This document shows positions 1-7,841 of a stretch of 11,562 bases of DNA, piece after piece. The position numbers and the translations under genes were made by a program. The stretch covers positions 1-11,562 of the forward strand of contig JBJHDM010000081.1 of the NCBI GenBank assembly GCA_050486545.1, written 5' to 3'. Each line of letters begins with the position of its first letter. Position 1 is the first letter of the stretch. The notes under the pieces were generated by a model that worked only from the letters and a program-made list of their open reading frames with translations, did no database searches and was not told the DNA's origin. Source of the DNA: DAOMNN01 sp050486545 (lineage in GTDB: Bacteria > Pseudomonadota > Gammaproteobacteria > Burkholderiales > Rhodocyclaceae).

Positions 1-2
1 TC

Positions 3-89
3 GGCGCCATGATGCGAAAACTCGCTCAAGTCGCCTTCGGCGTGCTCAAGTCCGGAAAACCATTCGATCCCTCACTTCATGGGGTTTGA
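3..89 (+). CDS. IS110-family transposase, C-terminal end only (partial, runs off window start)
   Basis: The frame running from the window edge to a TGA at 87-89 encodes about 28 residues ending with GVLKSGKPFDP and a short tail. The V(L/Y)GVLKSGKPFDP-type ending is characteristic of IS110-family (DEDD/RuvC-like plus serine motif) transposases, which excise and integrate circular elements using a bridge RNA made from the element's non-coding end. Only the tail is visible, so intactness, the catalytic residues and the subgroup (IS110 or IS1111) cannot be judged. No in-window stop interrupts it. The element's right end must lie a short distance downstream, before dnaE. Confidence 0.72.
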   Translation, partial: GAMMRKLAQVAFGVLKSGKPFDPSLHGV

Positions 90-115
90 CGGGCGATAAC
101 AGTATCTACGCCGGG

Positions 116-130
116 GATCCGCGACGGATC
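116..130. repeat. Perfect short inverted repeat after the transposase
   Basis: The sequence GATCCG-CGA-CGGATC has 6-bp arms and a 3-nt loop. It lies 27 bp after the transposase stop. It may be part of the element's right-end secondary structure or belong to the flanking DNA. No function can be assigned from sequence alone. Confidence 0.4.
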
Positions 131-141
131 ATGCGACCAGC

Positions 142-169
142 GTAGGGCGGCTTCGCGAAGCAAGCCGCC
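142..169 (+). repeat. REP-like palindrome with 5' GTAG head
   Basis: GTAG at 142-145 is followed directly by an 8-bp perfect stem, GGCGGCTT (146-153) paired with AAGCCGCC (162-169), around an 8-nt loop. An inner 10-bp palindrome CTTCGCGAAG (151-160) gives an alternative fold. A GTAG tetranucleotide heading a GC-rich hairpin is the hallmark of repetitive extragenic palindromes linked to REP-associated tyrosine transposases. There is no T-tract, so an intrinsic terminator is unlikely. It lies between the IS110-type transposase end and dnaE. Only a genome-wide count would prove it is repetitive. Confidence 0.5.
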
Positions 170-253
170 AATCAGCTGAGCCGCCTGTGCGATTGCCGTG
201 AGGGGCGCACCATTCCGGCGCGAAGTCGGCGGGCAACAGGGTAAAATCCTGCG

Positions 254-3200
254 ATGACTTCCATGCCGCCTTCACCCCGATTCGTTCATCTTCGCCTGCA
301 TTCCGAGTATTCGATCCAGGACGGGATCGTCCAGATCGACCAGGCCGTTGCCCGTGCGGCGGCCGACGGCATGCCGGCGTTGGGGTTGACCGATCTGGCC
401 AACCTGTTCGGCATGGTCAAGTTCTACAAGGGTGCCCGGAGCAAGGGAGTCAAGCCCGTCGTCGGGGTCGATTGCTGGATCACCAACCCGGCCGACCGCG
501 ACAAGCCGCACCGGACCCTGCTCATCTGCCGCAACCGCAAGGGCTACGGGCAGCTTTGCGAACTGCTCACGCGGGCCTACCTCGAGAACAAGATTCGCGG
601 ACGGGCAGAGATGTGCCGCGATTGGTTCGAGGAGGGCGCCGCCAGCGAGCTGATCTGCCTGTCCGGCGCGATGCAGGGCGAAATCGGACAGGCGCTCACG
701 AACGGCAACCGCGAGCTGGCCGAGCAGCTTGCCGCGGAGTGGGCCCGCCTTTTCCCCGAGGCGTTCTACATCGAACTGCAGCGCGCGGGACATCCGGGAA
801 CCGAGGCCTACATCCGCCAGGCGGTCGAACTGGCGGGTCGGCTCGGCTTGCCGGTCGTCGCGACCCACCCGATCGAGTTTCTCCGTCCGGAGGACTTCAA
901 GGCCCACGAGGCCCGCGTCTGCATTGCCGAAGGCTTCGTCCTGGCCGACCGCAGGCGACCGCGCCTGTTTACCGAGGACCAGTATTTCAAGAGCCAGGAG
1001 GAGATGTGCCGGCTCTTTGCGGACCTGCCCGAGGCGCTGGAGAACGCCGTCGAGATCGCCCGGCGCTGCTCGCTGACGGTCCAGCTCGGCAAGAATTTCC
1101 TGCCGTTGTTTCCGACGCCGGACGGCATGACGCTGGACGATTTTCTCGTCGCGGAGGCGAAACGCGGACTTGAACTGCGGCTGGCCGAACTCTATCCCGA
1201 CGCCGACGAGCGGGAACGACAGCGCCCGCGCTACGAGGAGCGGCTGAAGTTCGAGACCGACACCATCGTGCAGATGGGTTTTCCGGGCTACTTCCTGATC
1301 GTGGCGGATTTCATCAACTGGGCCAAGGACAACGACGTGCCGGTCGGGCCGGGGCGCGGATCAGGCGCCGGTTCGCTGGTCGCGTACAGCCTGCGCATCA
1401 CCGATCTCGACCCGTTGGAATACGCACTGCTGTTCGAGCGCTTCCTGAATCCGGAGCGCGTGTCGATGCCCGACTTCGACATCGACTTCTGCCAGGACAA
1501 CCGCTACCGCGTCATCGAATACGTGCGGGATCGCTATGGCAAGGAGGCCGTGAGCCAGATCGCGACCTTCGGCACGATGGCCTCCAAGGCGGTCGTGCGC
1601 GACGTCGGGCGCGTGCTCGACCTGCCGTACGGACTGTGCGACCGCCTGTCCAAGCTGATCCCGGTCGAAGGAGCGAAGCCCGTCTCGCTGGCCAAGGCCT
1701 ACGAGCTGGAGCCGCAGATCGGCGAAATGATGGCCGACGGCAACGACGGCGAGTCGGTGCAGGAGTTGTGGAGCCTGGCCGAGCCGCTGGAGGGCCTGAC
1801 CCGCGGGGTCGGGATGCATGCCGGCGGCGTGCTGATCGCACCGGGCAAGCTCACCGACTTCTGCCCGCTCTACATCGCCGATGGCGACGACGCGATGCCG
1901 GTGTCGCAGTTCGACAAGGACGACGTCGAAGCCGTCGGGCTGGTCAAGTTCGACTTCCTGGGCCTGCGCAACCTCACGATCATCAAGCTCGCGCTCGATT
2001 ACGTCGAGCGCCTCACGGGCGAGCGCCCGGACCTCAACGCATTGCCCTTCACCGATCCGGCCGCCTACCAGATCCTCAAGGACGCCAACACCACGGCGAT
2101 CTTCCAGGTCGAATCGGACGGCATGAAGAAGCTGCTGAAGAAGCTCGCCCCCGACCGCTTCGAGGACATCATCGCGGTACTCGCGCTCTATCGTCCCGGG
2201 CCGCTCGGCTCGGGCATGGTCGACGACTTCATCCTGCGCAAGAAGGGCCAGCAGGAGATCGACTACTTCCATCCGGATCTGAAAGCCTGCCTGGAGCCGA
2301 CCTACGGCGTCATCGTGTACCAGGAACAGGTGATGCAGATCAGCCAGATCATCGGCGGCTATACCCTGGGCGGCGCCGACATGCTGCGCCGTGCGATGGG
2401 CAAGAAGAAGCCCGAGGAGATGGCCAAGCACCGCGCCACGATCGCGGAAGGGGCGCAGGAGAAGGGCTACGACCCACAGCTGGCCGAACAGCTCTTCGAT
2501 CTGATGACCAAGTTTGCCGAGTACGGCTTCAACAAGTCGCACACGGCGGCCTACGCGGTCGTCACCTATCACACGGCCTGGCTCAAGGCTCATCACTGTG
2601 CGGCCTTCATGGCGGCGACGATGTCCGCCGACCTGGACAACACCGACACGATCCGGATCTTCTACGAGGATGCGGTGGCCAACGGACTGACGGTGTTGCC
2701 GCCCGACGTCAATGCCTCGGACTACCGTTTTGTGCCGGTCGACCGGGAAACCATCCGCTATGGCCTCGGGGCGGTCAAGGGCGCCGGGGAGCCGGCGGTC
2801 CGCTCCATCCTCGCGGCGCGCGAGGACGGCGGCCCGTTTCGCGACCTGTTCGATTTCTGCGAGCGGGTCGATCGCCGTGCGGTCAATCGCCGCGTTGTCG
2901 AGGCCCTGGTGCGGGCGGGAGCGTTCGACACCCTCGAGGCCGATCGCGCACGCCTCCTCGCGTCGGTCGGGCTGGCCATGGAGGCGGCCGAACAGGCGGC
3001 GGCCAACGCCCTGCAGGGCGGCCTGTTCGATGCGATTCCCGAGGCGGCGGGCGAACCCCCGCAGTACGTAGCAGTTCGTTCGTGGAACGAGCGCGAGCGC
3101 CTCAAGGAGGAAAAAACCGCGATCGGTTTCTTCCTGTCGGGACATCCGTTCGACACGTACCGCTCGGAAGTGCTGCGATTCCTGCGCCGGACGCTGGCAC

Positions 3201-3739
3201 AACTCGAGCCGTCGCGTGAGCCGACGCTGCTGGCCGGCGTGGTCATGGAGACGCGCACGAAAATGGGCAACCGCGGCAAGATGGCCTTCGTGCAACTCGA
3301 CGATGGAACGACCCCGCGCGAGGTGGCGCTCTATTCCGAGGTGCTCGAAGCGGCGCGCGGAAAAGTCGTCGTCGACGAGGTCCTGGTCGTCGAGGGGCGG
3401 ATCAGCAACGACGAGTTCTCCGGGGGCTTGCGTATCGTCGCCGACAAGGTGCTGACCTTGGGCGAGGCGCGCAGCCGCTTTCAGGGCGCGCTGCACTTGC
3501 GCATCAACGGCGAGGTCGCCGAATCCGGCGGAGCCGCGGCAAGCGCCGAGCGCCTGGCGTCGTTGTTGAAGCCGTTCCGGGATGGGCAATCGCGTGTGCA
3601 GGTCCGCTACTGCAACGCTGCGGCGGAGGCCGATCTGCCCTTCGGAGAGGGCTGGCGGGTGCGCCTCGACGACGCGCTCCTCGACAGTCTGCGCGAGTGG
3701 TTGCCGCCCGAGGCCGTGTCGGTCGAATACCCGCGCTGA
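254..3739 (+). CDS. dnaE: DNA polymerase III subunit alpha
   Basis: Replicative polymerase catalytic subunit (C-family), 1161 aa, essentially the length of E. coli DnaE. The N-terminal PHP domain starts at FVHLRLHSEYS (residues 10-20). The polymerase active site shows the PDFDIDF motif, with Asp409 and Asp411, and KFDFLGL with Asp567, matching the three catalytic aspartates of the family. GPGRGSGAGS (about 370) is the conserved palm glycine-rich segment. The fingers and HhH region follow. QGGLF (921-925) sits where E. coli has its internal beta-clamp-binding motif. A C-terminal OB-fold occupies roughly 985-1095. The first ATG (254) has only a weak upstream AGGG. ATG 263, giving MPPSPRFVHL, resembles the E. 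coli N-terminus and is an alternative start. The gene is complete with no anomalies, is probably transcribed alone, and is unrelated to the cytochrome cluster. Confidence 0.98.
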   Translation: MTSMPPSPRFVHLRLHSEYSIQDGIVQIDQAVARAAADGMPALGLTDLANLFGMVKFYKGARSKGVKPVVGVDCWITNPADRDKPHRTLLICRNRKGYGQLCELLTRAYLENKIRGRAEMCRDWFEEGAASELICLSGAMQGEIGQALTNGNRELAEQLAAEWARLFPEAFYIELQRAGHPGTEAYIRQAVELAGRLGLPVVATHPIEFLRPEDFKAHEARVCIAEGFVLADRRRPRLFTEDQYFKSQEEMCRLFADLPEALENAVEIARRCSLTVQLGKNFLPLFPTPDGMTLDDFLVAEAKRGLELRLAELYPDADERERQRPRYEERLKFETDTIVQMGFPGYFLIVADFINWAKDNDVPVGPGRGSGAGSLVAYSLRITDLDPLEYALLFERFLNPERVSMPDFDIDFCQDNRYRVIEYVRDRYGKEAVSQIATFGTMASKAVVRDVGRVLDLPYGLCDRLSKLIPVEGAKPVSLAKAYELEPQIGEMMADGNDGESVQELWSLAEPLEGLTRGVGMHAGGVLIAPGKLTDFCPLYIADGDDAMPVSQFDKDDVEAVGLVKFDFLGLRNLTIIKLALDYVERLTGERPDLNALPFTDPAAYQILKDANTTAIFQVESDGMKKLLKKLAPDRFEDIIAVLALYRPGPLGSGMVDDFILRKKGQQEIDYFHPDLKACLEPTYGVIVYQEQVMQISQIIGGYTLGGADMLRRAMGKKKPEEMAKHRATIAEGAQEKGYDPQLAEQLFDLMTKFAEYGFNKSHTAAYAVVTYHTAWLKAHHCAAFMAATMSADLDNTDTIRIFYEDAVANGLTVLPPDVNASDYRFVPVDRETIRYGLGAVKGAGEPAVRSILAAREDGGPFRDLFDFCERVDRRAVNRRVVEALVRAGAFDTLEADRARLLASVGLAMEAAEQAAANALQGGLFDAIPEAAGEPPQYVAVRSWNERERLKEEKTAIGFFLSGHPFDTYRSEVLRFLRRTLAQLEPSREPTLLAGVVMETRTKMGNRGKMAFVQLDDGTTPREVALYSEVLEAARGKVVVDEVLVVEGRISNDEFSGGLRIVADKVLTLGEARSRFQGALHLRINGEVAESGGAAASAERLASLLKPFRDGQSRVQVRYCNAAAEADLPFGEGWRVRLDDALLDSLREWLPPEAVSVEYPR

Positions 3740-3757
3740 CGGCGGGCGCTGCCAGGA

Positions 3758-4057
3758 TCAGACGGTCGGGCGCAGCGAAAAGAGGCCCGGCTCGGGTGCT
3801 TCGGCTTCCGTGACGTCGAGCCGCTCCACCCGGGCGGCCGGCGGACCCGTCCTCGCCCATTCGATGAACTCGGTTACGGCATGCTCCGGGCCGCAGACGA
3901 CGGCCTCGACTTCGCCGCCCAGGCGGTTCCGGACCCATCCATGCAGGCCCAGACGCAACGCTTCGGTCTGCGCGCTGGCGCGGTAATACACCCCTTGAAC
4001 GCGTCCGACCACCATCAGGTGGCGTGTGATGTGACCCGGATCCCGTTGTGTCGTCAT
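3758..4057 (-). CDS. acyP: Acylphosphatase
   Basis: Small cytosolic enzyme that hydrolyses acyl phosphates such as acetyl-phosphate or 1,3-bisphosphoglycerate. With the chosen start the protein is 99 aa, the usual family size. The signature GRVQGVYYR contains the phosphate-binding Arg26, and GWVRN carries catalytic Asn44. The ferredoxin-like alpha/beta sandwich ends at LFSLRPTV. The frame is open to an upstream ATG at 4087. The ATG at 4057 is preferred because GGAGG sits 5 nt before it on the minus strand and it gives a typical N-terminus (MTTQRDPGHITRHL). The gene converges on dnaE with only 18 bp between stop codons, and no intrinsic terminator is visible between them. Confidence 0.93.
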   Translation of the reverse strand: MTTQRDPGHITRHLMVVGRVQGVYYRASAQTEALRLGLHGWVRNRLGGEVEAVVCGPEHAVTEFIEWARTGPPAARVERLDVTEAEAPEPGLFSLRPTV

Positions 4058-4260
4058 CGAATCCTCCGGTTTCATGGTGTCGGTCAATGCCGAACGGATA
4101 TCGCAGCAGTCAGCGTGGATCCGCCGGGATTATACCCACGTGACAGAAGGGCGCGAAGGGCTGTGCCAGGTCGGGAAATTGGAGCGGTTCAAGAGGTTCG
4201 AATGAGAATAGTTGAATCTCAAATCGAATCGCTGCGTCGTTGACGAATATCAAAAGTCTG

Positions 4261-4297
4261 ACCCTTGGAAGTCGTTAATTTCCTACTCCATAAGGGT
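4261..4297 (+). repeat. Imperfect hairpin upstream of mtoA
   Basis: ACCCTT (4261-4266) pairs with AAGGGT (4292-4297). The stem can extend through GGAA (4267-4270) with TTCC (4280-4283), with a one-sided bulge. It lies in the AT-richer zone, and no T-tract follows it. It could be an operator or a leader stem. Confidence 0.35.
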
Positions 4298-4318
4298 TAG
4301 GTGCGTCCTGACCGACGA

Positions 4319-4336
4319 GCTTCGGTCGACCGAAGC
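4319..4336. promoter_or_regulatory. Perfect 18-bp palindrome, candidate operator of mtoAB
   Basis: GCTTCGGTCGACCGAAGC is exactly its own reverse complement, with no spacer. It lies 226 bp upstream of the mtoA ATG and just beyond the AT-rich zone. A perfect palindrome suits binding by a dimeric regulator, or an RNA hairpin if it is transcribed. The response regulator encoded at 9896 is an obvious candidate partner, but this is inference. No T-tract follows, so it is not an intrinsic terminator. Confidence 0.5.
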
Positions 4337-4424
4337 CAAACGAATGAGAACAGCAGGCTGAGCGGACGCAGATCCGCCGGTGTGGATACCTCGACGAGAG
4401 AATGCGAGCCGAGACGCGCCAGTG

Positions 4425-4474
4425 ACGGGTCGTGCGGACCAGTGGGAGCGGGAAGATCCCTCTGCATGACCCGT
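4425..4474 (+). repeat. Nested stem-loop in presumed mtoA leader
   Basis: ACGGGTCGTGC (4425-4435) pairs with GCATGACCCGT (4464-4474) over 11 positions, including one G-U pair. The 28-nt loop contains a second small hairpin, GGGA (4450-4453) with TCCC (4457-4460). It would form in the RNA if transcription starts upstream. It matches no riboswitch class that I recognise. Confidence 0.4.
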
Positions 4475-4525
4475 GCGATTCGGCCCGCATGGATGGAGTA
4501 CCCGCAGCCATGACGAAGCGAGCGG

Positions 4526-4537
4526 GCTTCCGGAAGC
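4526..4537. repeat. Perfect 12-bp palindrome just before the mtoA ribosome site
   Basis: GCTTCCGGAAGC is a perfect palindrome ending 24 bp before the mtoA ATG and just upstream of the purine-rich Shine-Dalgarno (about 4547-4560). It shares the outer GCTTC/GAAGC half-sites with the 18-bp palindrome at 4319-4336, so it may be a second related site or a leader stem. Confidence 0.35.
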
Positions 4538-4561
4538 GGTACCACGAAAAAGGGGGAAAAC

Positions 4562-5596
4562 ATGAGTGTGGATTTGAATCGCATCCTGCGATGGGTGCCG
4601 GCCGTCCTGTTGGGCGCGGCATTGCTTGGAGGCGGCGGCACTGCGTTCGCGCAGGGTTCGGGCGACCGGGAAGACCTGGTCATGACCGGGGACGCCGCCT
4701 GTACGCGCTGTCACGACGATGGGGACGAATTCCCGGTGCTGGCGGTCGCCAAGACGCGCCACGCGACCGCGGCCGACGGACGCACGCCGACGTGCACGAG
4801 TTGCCACGGTGACAGCGAACGCCATATCCGCAACCTCCGCGAGGCCGACGAAACCAGCCGGCCGAAACCCGACCGCAACTTCGCAGGCCAGATCCTCACC
4901 GCGCCGGCCGACGACCTCGTCGATCGCTACTTCGGCCGCTCGGGCAAGGGCTCGACCACGCCGGTCGAAGAGCGCAACCAGGTCTGCCTCGACTGCCATC
5001 AAGGCGGAAAGCGCATCCACTGGCAAAACGGCCTGCACGCCAATCGCGACGTGGCCTGCACCTCCTGCCACGTGATCCATACCCAGCACGACAAGGTCGT
5101 GCGCGACAAGCAGGCGCAGAACGAGGTGTGCTTCAGCTGCCACACCGAGCAGCGCGCGCAGGTCAATCGCCCGTCGCACCACTCGATCCGCGACGGCCAG
5201 GTGGCGTGCTCCGACTGCCACAACCCGCACGGCACCGCCGGCGAGAAGATGCTCGTGCGCGACAGCGTCAATGCCACCTGCTACACCTGCCACATGGAAA
5301 AGCGCGGCCCGTTCATCCACAGCCACCAGCCGGTGACCGAGGACTGCACGATCTGCCACAACCCGCACGGCACCGTGAATGACAACCTGCTCAAGGTGCG
5401 CTCGCCGTTCCTGTGCCAGCAGTGCCACGAGGCGTCCGCTGGACCGGGTGGTCACCAGACCGTTGTCCCTGATCTTGCGAGTGCCACCTATCCAAGGTTG
5501 GGTTCGATGGCTCGTGGGTGCCTGAACTGTCACACGAACATCCACGGCTCGAACAATCCGATGGATTCGAGCAACGCGCGTTCGCTGCGCCGCTGA
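4562..5596 (+). CDS. mtoA: Decaheme periplasmic c-type cytochrome, MtrA/MtoA/PioA (DmsE) family
   Basis: 344 aa, the usual length of the MtrA/MtoA family. A Sec signal peptide ends at about AFA-30, so the protein is exported and hemes are attached in the periplasm. Ten CXXCH heme sites are visible at 47, 78, 142, 166, 190, 216, 240, 262, 285 and 320, with many free histidines (for example NPHG repeats at 221-224 and 267-270) suited to distal ligation. In the family this decaheme wire inserts into the MtrB/MtoB barrel and passes electrons across the outer membrane. The start is supported by a strong AAGGGGG-type Shine-Dalgarno just before ATG 4562. The next gene follows after a short gap, forming an mtoAB operon. 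I chose mto over mtr because of the MtoD-like gene downstream. The direction of electron flow is not shown by sequence, and PioA and DmsE are alternative family names. Confidence 0.92.
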   Translation: MSVDLNRILRWVPAVLLGAALLGGGGTAFAQGSGDREDLVMTGDAACTRCHDDGDEFPVLAVAKTRHATAADGRTPTCTSCHGDSERHIRNLREADETSRPKPDRNFAGQILTAPADDLVDRYFGRSGKGSTTPVEERNQVCLDCHQGGKRIHWQNGLHANRDVACTSCHVIHTQHDKVVRDKQAQNEVCFSCHTEQRAQVNRPSHHSIRDGQVACSDCHNPHGTAGEKMLVRDSVNATCYTCHMEKRGPFIHSHQPVTEDCTICHNPHGTVNDNLLKVRSPFLCQQCHEASAGPGGHQTVVPDLASATYPRLGSMARGCLNCHTNIHGSNNPMDSSNARSLRR

Positions 5597-5598
5597 CC

Positions 5599-5605
5599 AG
5601 GGAGG
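5599..5605 (+). promoter_or_regulatory. Shine-Dalgarno AGGGAGG deciding the mtoB start
   Basis: AGGGAGG lies right after the mtoA stop. It is 2 nt from ATG 5608 (too close) and 8 nt from ATG 5614 (ideal), which favours 5614. Confidence 0.6.
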
Positions 5606-5613
5606 ACATGAAG

Positions 5614-7632
5614 ATGAATACGCTGAAAAGTGTACGTACGGTTGGACTGACCGTCATCGCCGCCTCGCTCGCAGCGGCGTTCGGAACAGCCCAGGCGAAC
5701 TGGGAGTTCGACAGCGAGGAGGAATCGCTGGCCTACCACAGCCGTCCGGAGAGTATGGTGCGCTTCGGCCTGGGCTACCTGAACGAGGATGCGGCGCGTT
5801 TTGGCCAATTCACCGGCCTGGACGACATGGGCCTGTATGCGATCGGCGAGGTGCGCTTGGTCAAGCTGGATGATGCGACGGGTACCTGGATGCGCCTGGA
5901 TGGACGCAACCTGGGCCTGGAGAGCCGCAACCTGCGTTTCGAGCACGAGGCGCAAGGCAACTGGCGCTACATCGTCGACTACCGAAAGTCCCCACGCCGC
6001 TCACCCTACACGGTCAATACCGGGTTGGCAGGAATCGGATCGGACAGTGTTCAGATCAACGGACGCCCCCTCCGGGACACCAGTCTGAAGACCGTGCGTG
6101 AGAGCGTGGGGTTGGCCGGGGAGAAAATTCTGGCCCGTGGTTTCGACCTGAAGGTGAACTTCAAGCACGAAACCAAGAAGGGTGAGCGGATGTTTGGTCG
6201 TCAAGGGCCAAACTTCCTTGCCGAACCGATCGACCACGAGATGCGTCAGGTCGATGTGGTGCTGGGCTATACAGGGGAGCGGTTGCAACTCTCCGGTGGT
6301 TACTACGGGTCGTTCTTCCGCAACGGCGGCAATGCGCTGTGGGTCGATCGCGCAACGCAGAACGCGGGCGCCTTCAGCCCGATCTCGCTCTCCCCGGACA
6401 ACCAGGCGCACCAGTTCCACCTGGCAGGCGGCTACAGTTTCACGCCGACCACGCGTGGCAACTTCAAGGTGTCGCGATCGGTGGCCACGCAGAACGACCG
6501 CTTCATGGAGCTGTTCCCGGGGCAGAACAACATCTCGGAGCGCACCAATCTGGGTGGCAAGGTCGTGACCACGTTGGCGCAAGCGGGGATTTCGGCGCGG
6601 CCGACCTCGGACCTGAGCGTGCGCGCGAACCTCAAGTACGAGGATCGTGACGACAAGACTCCCGTGGTTCAGTATTACGTTCCGGGCGCCACGGCGACCA
6701 GTGACGGGTCCAATCATCGTCGAGATTTCCGGCAACTGAAGGGTAACGTGGAGGCAAGCTACCGGTTGCCCGAAAACTTCCGCCTGACCGGTGCGGTGGA
6801 GTACGACAAGCGCACACGCAACACGCAGGACGTACGTAGCGTGAGCTTCCGTCGCAACACGGAAGAGATCGCTTATCGGCTGGCTTTGAGTCGCTCGCTG
6901 TCGCAGACGCTCAACGGGTCGATCGCCTACGTACGGAGCGAACGGGACGGTTCACGGTTCAAGACCAACGAGCGTCTGGATGGCAGTACGATCCCCAACA
7001 TGAACCTGGTCGCTCCGCTGCACTTGGCAGACCGTGATCGCGACACGATACGGCTGCGCTTAGACTGGATGCCGACAGAAGCTCTGTCGCTGGCGTTCCT
7101 GGGTGATGTCTCCCGTGACAAGTACAGTGGCCGCGAACTGGGGCCGCACAAGCGGCGCGCGAACTTCCTGTCGGTTGATGCATCCTACGCCATCTCGTAC
7201 GACTGGCAGGCGCACGCATGGTTTACGCGAGACACGTCGCGTGCGATCAACCGCACGGGTACGGATGCAGTCCGCTGGCAAGCCAATTTGCGAACAGCAG
7301 GCGATGCTTTGGGTGCTGGACTCCGTGGCAGAGCGACTGAGCGTCTTGAAGTCGGTGCCGACTTCCAGTACTCCCGAGATCGCAGCACCTTTGGTCTCAG
7401 TTCGGCGGAAGATCTGCCCAAGGTCAAGTACTCCCTGGCTAGCCTGAAACTGTCCGCCAAGTATGCGATGCAGCGTGATCTGGCCCTGCGTTTTGACGTG
7501 ATCCACGACCGCTGGCGCACCAACGATTGGATGTGGCAAGGCTGGACCTATGCCGACGGCACAACGGTCAACCAGGATCGCAAGCAAAACGCCACCTTCG
7601 TGGGCGTCTCGGTTCAGTACAACTGGCGCTGA
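5614..7632 (+). CDS. mtoB: Outer-membrane beta-barrel porin of porin-cytochrome conduit, MtrB/MtoB/PioB family
   Basis: 672 aa from ATG 5614 (674 from ATG 5608). The frame is open back to 5518, inside mtoA, but that extension has no signal peptide. The N-terminus has a Sec signal ending at AQA-28, and the mature protein begins with NWEFDSEEE. The rest is a long series of alternating hydrophobic/polar strands rich in Tyr, Trp, Arg and Asp with short turns, as in a large transmembrane barrel, ending VSVQYNWR. In the family the barrel sheathes the decaheme cytochrome so electrons can cross the outer membrane. The protein contains no cysteine, so it lacks the N-terminal CXXC of Shewanella MtrB. 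It starts 17 bp after the mtoA stop, and a strong terminator follows 17 bp after its own stop. Confidence 0.9.
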   Translation: MNTLKSVRTVGLTVIAASLAAAFGTAQANWEFDSEEESLAYHSRPESMVRFGLGYLNEDAARFGQFTGLDDMGLYAIGEVRLVKLDDATGTWMRLDGRNLGLESRNLRFEHEAQGNWRYIVDYRKSPRRSPYTVNTGLAGIGSDSVQINGRPLRDTSLKTVRESVGLAGEKILARGFDLKVNFKHETKKGERMFGRQGPNFLAEPIDHEMRQVDVVLGYTGERLQLSGGYYGSFFRNGGNALWVDRATQNAGAFSPISLSPDNQAHQFHLAGGYSFTPTTRGNFKVSRSVATQNDRFMELFPGQNNISERTNLGGKVVTTLAQAGISARPTSDLSVRANLKYEDRDDKTPVVQYYVPGATATSDGSNHRRDFRQLKGNVEASYRLPENFRLTGAVEYDKRTRNTQDVRSVSFRRNTEEIAYRLALSRSLSQTLNGSIAYVRSERDGSRFKTNERLDGSTIPNMNLVAPLHLADRDRDTIRLRLDWMPTEALSLAFLGDVSRDKYSGRELGPHKRRANFLSVDASYAISYDWQAHAWFTRDTSRAINRTGTDAVRWQANLRTAGDALGAGLRGRATERLEVGADFQYSRDRSTFGLSSAEDLPKVKYSLASLKLSAKYAMQRDLALRFDVIHDRWRTNDWMWQGWTYADGTTVNQDRKQNATFVGVSVQYNWR

Positions 7633-7649
7633 AACCCGCAGCACGCAAG

Positions 7650-7684
7650 CGGCCCGCCGATTCCCCCGGCGGGCCGTTTTCTTT
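7650..7684 (+). terminator. Rho-independent terminator of mtoAB
   Basis: A perfect 10-bp GC stem, CGGCCCGCCG (7650-7659) with CGGCGGGCCG (7667-7676), has a 7-nt loop and is followed by TTTTCTTT. It lies just after the mtoB stop and separates mtoAB from the two-component genes, implying that those have their own promoter in 7685-7841. Confidence 0.93.
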
Positions 7685-7841
7685 GCTCGCGAGATCTTTC
7701 CAGCGCCAGCCGGAACGCGGCCGTGATGCCTGACCACTTCCTCGGTAGGGGTTTTCAGGGCTGAATGAGGTAGTATCCGACGTACGCAACTGGTGCAACG
7801 GGCATCACAAGGCTCGGTACCGTGCGGATCGGGGGGCGAGG

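Larger units (their letters stand above)
4058..4561 (+). other. Intergenic region and presumed promoter/leader of mtoAB
   Basis: About 500 bp separate the divergent acyP and mtoA starts. No convincing gene was found: short open frames here lack recognisable protein features and ribosome sites. The stretch 4190-4300 is noticeably more AT-rich than its surroundings, as expected for a promoter zone, but no sigma-70 or sigma-54 promoter stood out. Several dyads (4261-4297, 4319-4336, 4425-4474, 4526-4537) are listed separately. A 10-bp direct repeat CGAATGAGAA occurs at 4199-4208 and 4341-4350. Confidence 0.6.

Noticed and set aside
151..169. The palindrome before dnaE as an intrinsic terminator for the transposase
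   Set aside because: No T-tract follows the stem. The GTAG head fits a REP-like element better.
1636..3219. Plus-strand 527-codon open frame inside dnaE
   Set aside because: It is an out-of-frame shadow with Arg/Gly/Pro-rich low-complexity translation and no family features.
1361..3589. Long minus-strand open frame (742 codons) opposite dnaE
   Set aside because: It mirrors the codon structure of dnaE in GC-rich DNA, has no recognisable domain, and lies wholly within an unmistakable essential gene.
4239..4292. Sigma-70 promoter for mtoA (TTGACG at 4239 or TTGGAA at 4265)
   Set aside because: No -10 hexamer close to TATAAT is found at 16-18 bp spacing from either, so I could not support a specific promoter.
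4283..5545. Minus-strand 420-codon open frame opposite mtoA
   Set aside because: It overlaps the ten-heme cytochrome frame, and its Val/Ala/Arg-rich translation is typical of an antisense shadow.
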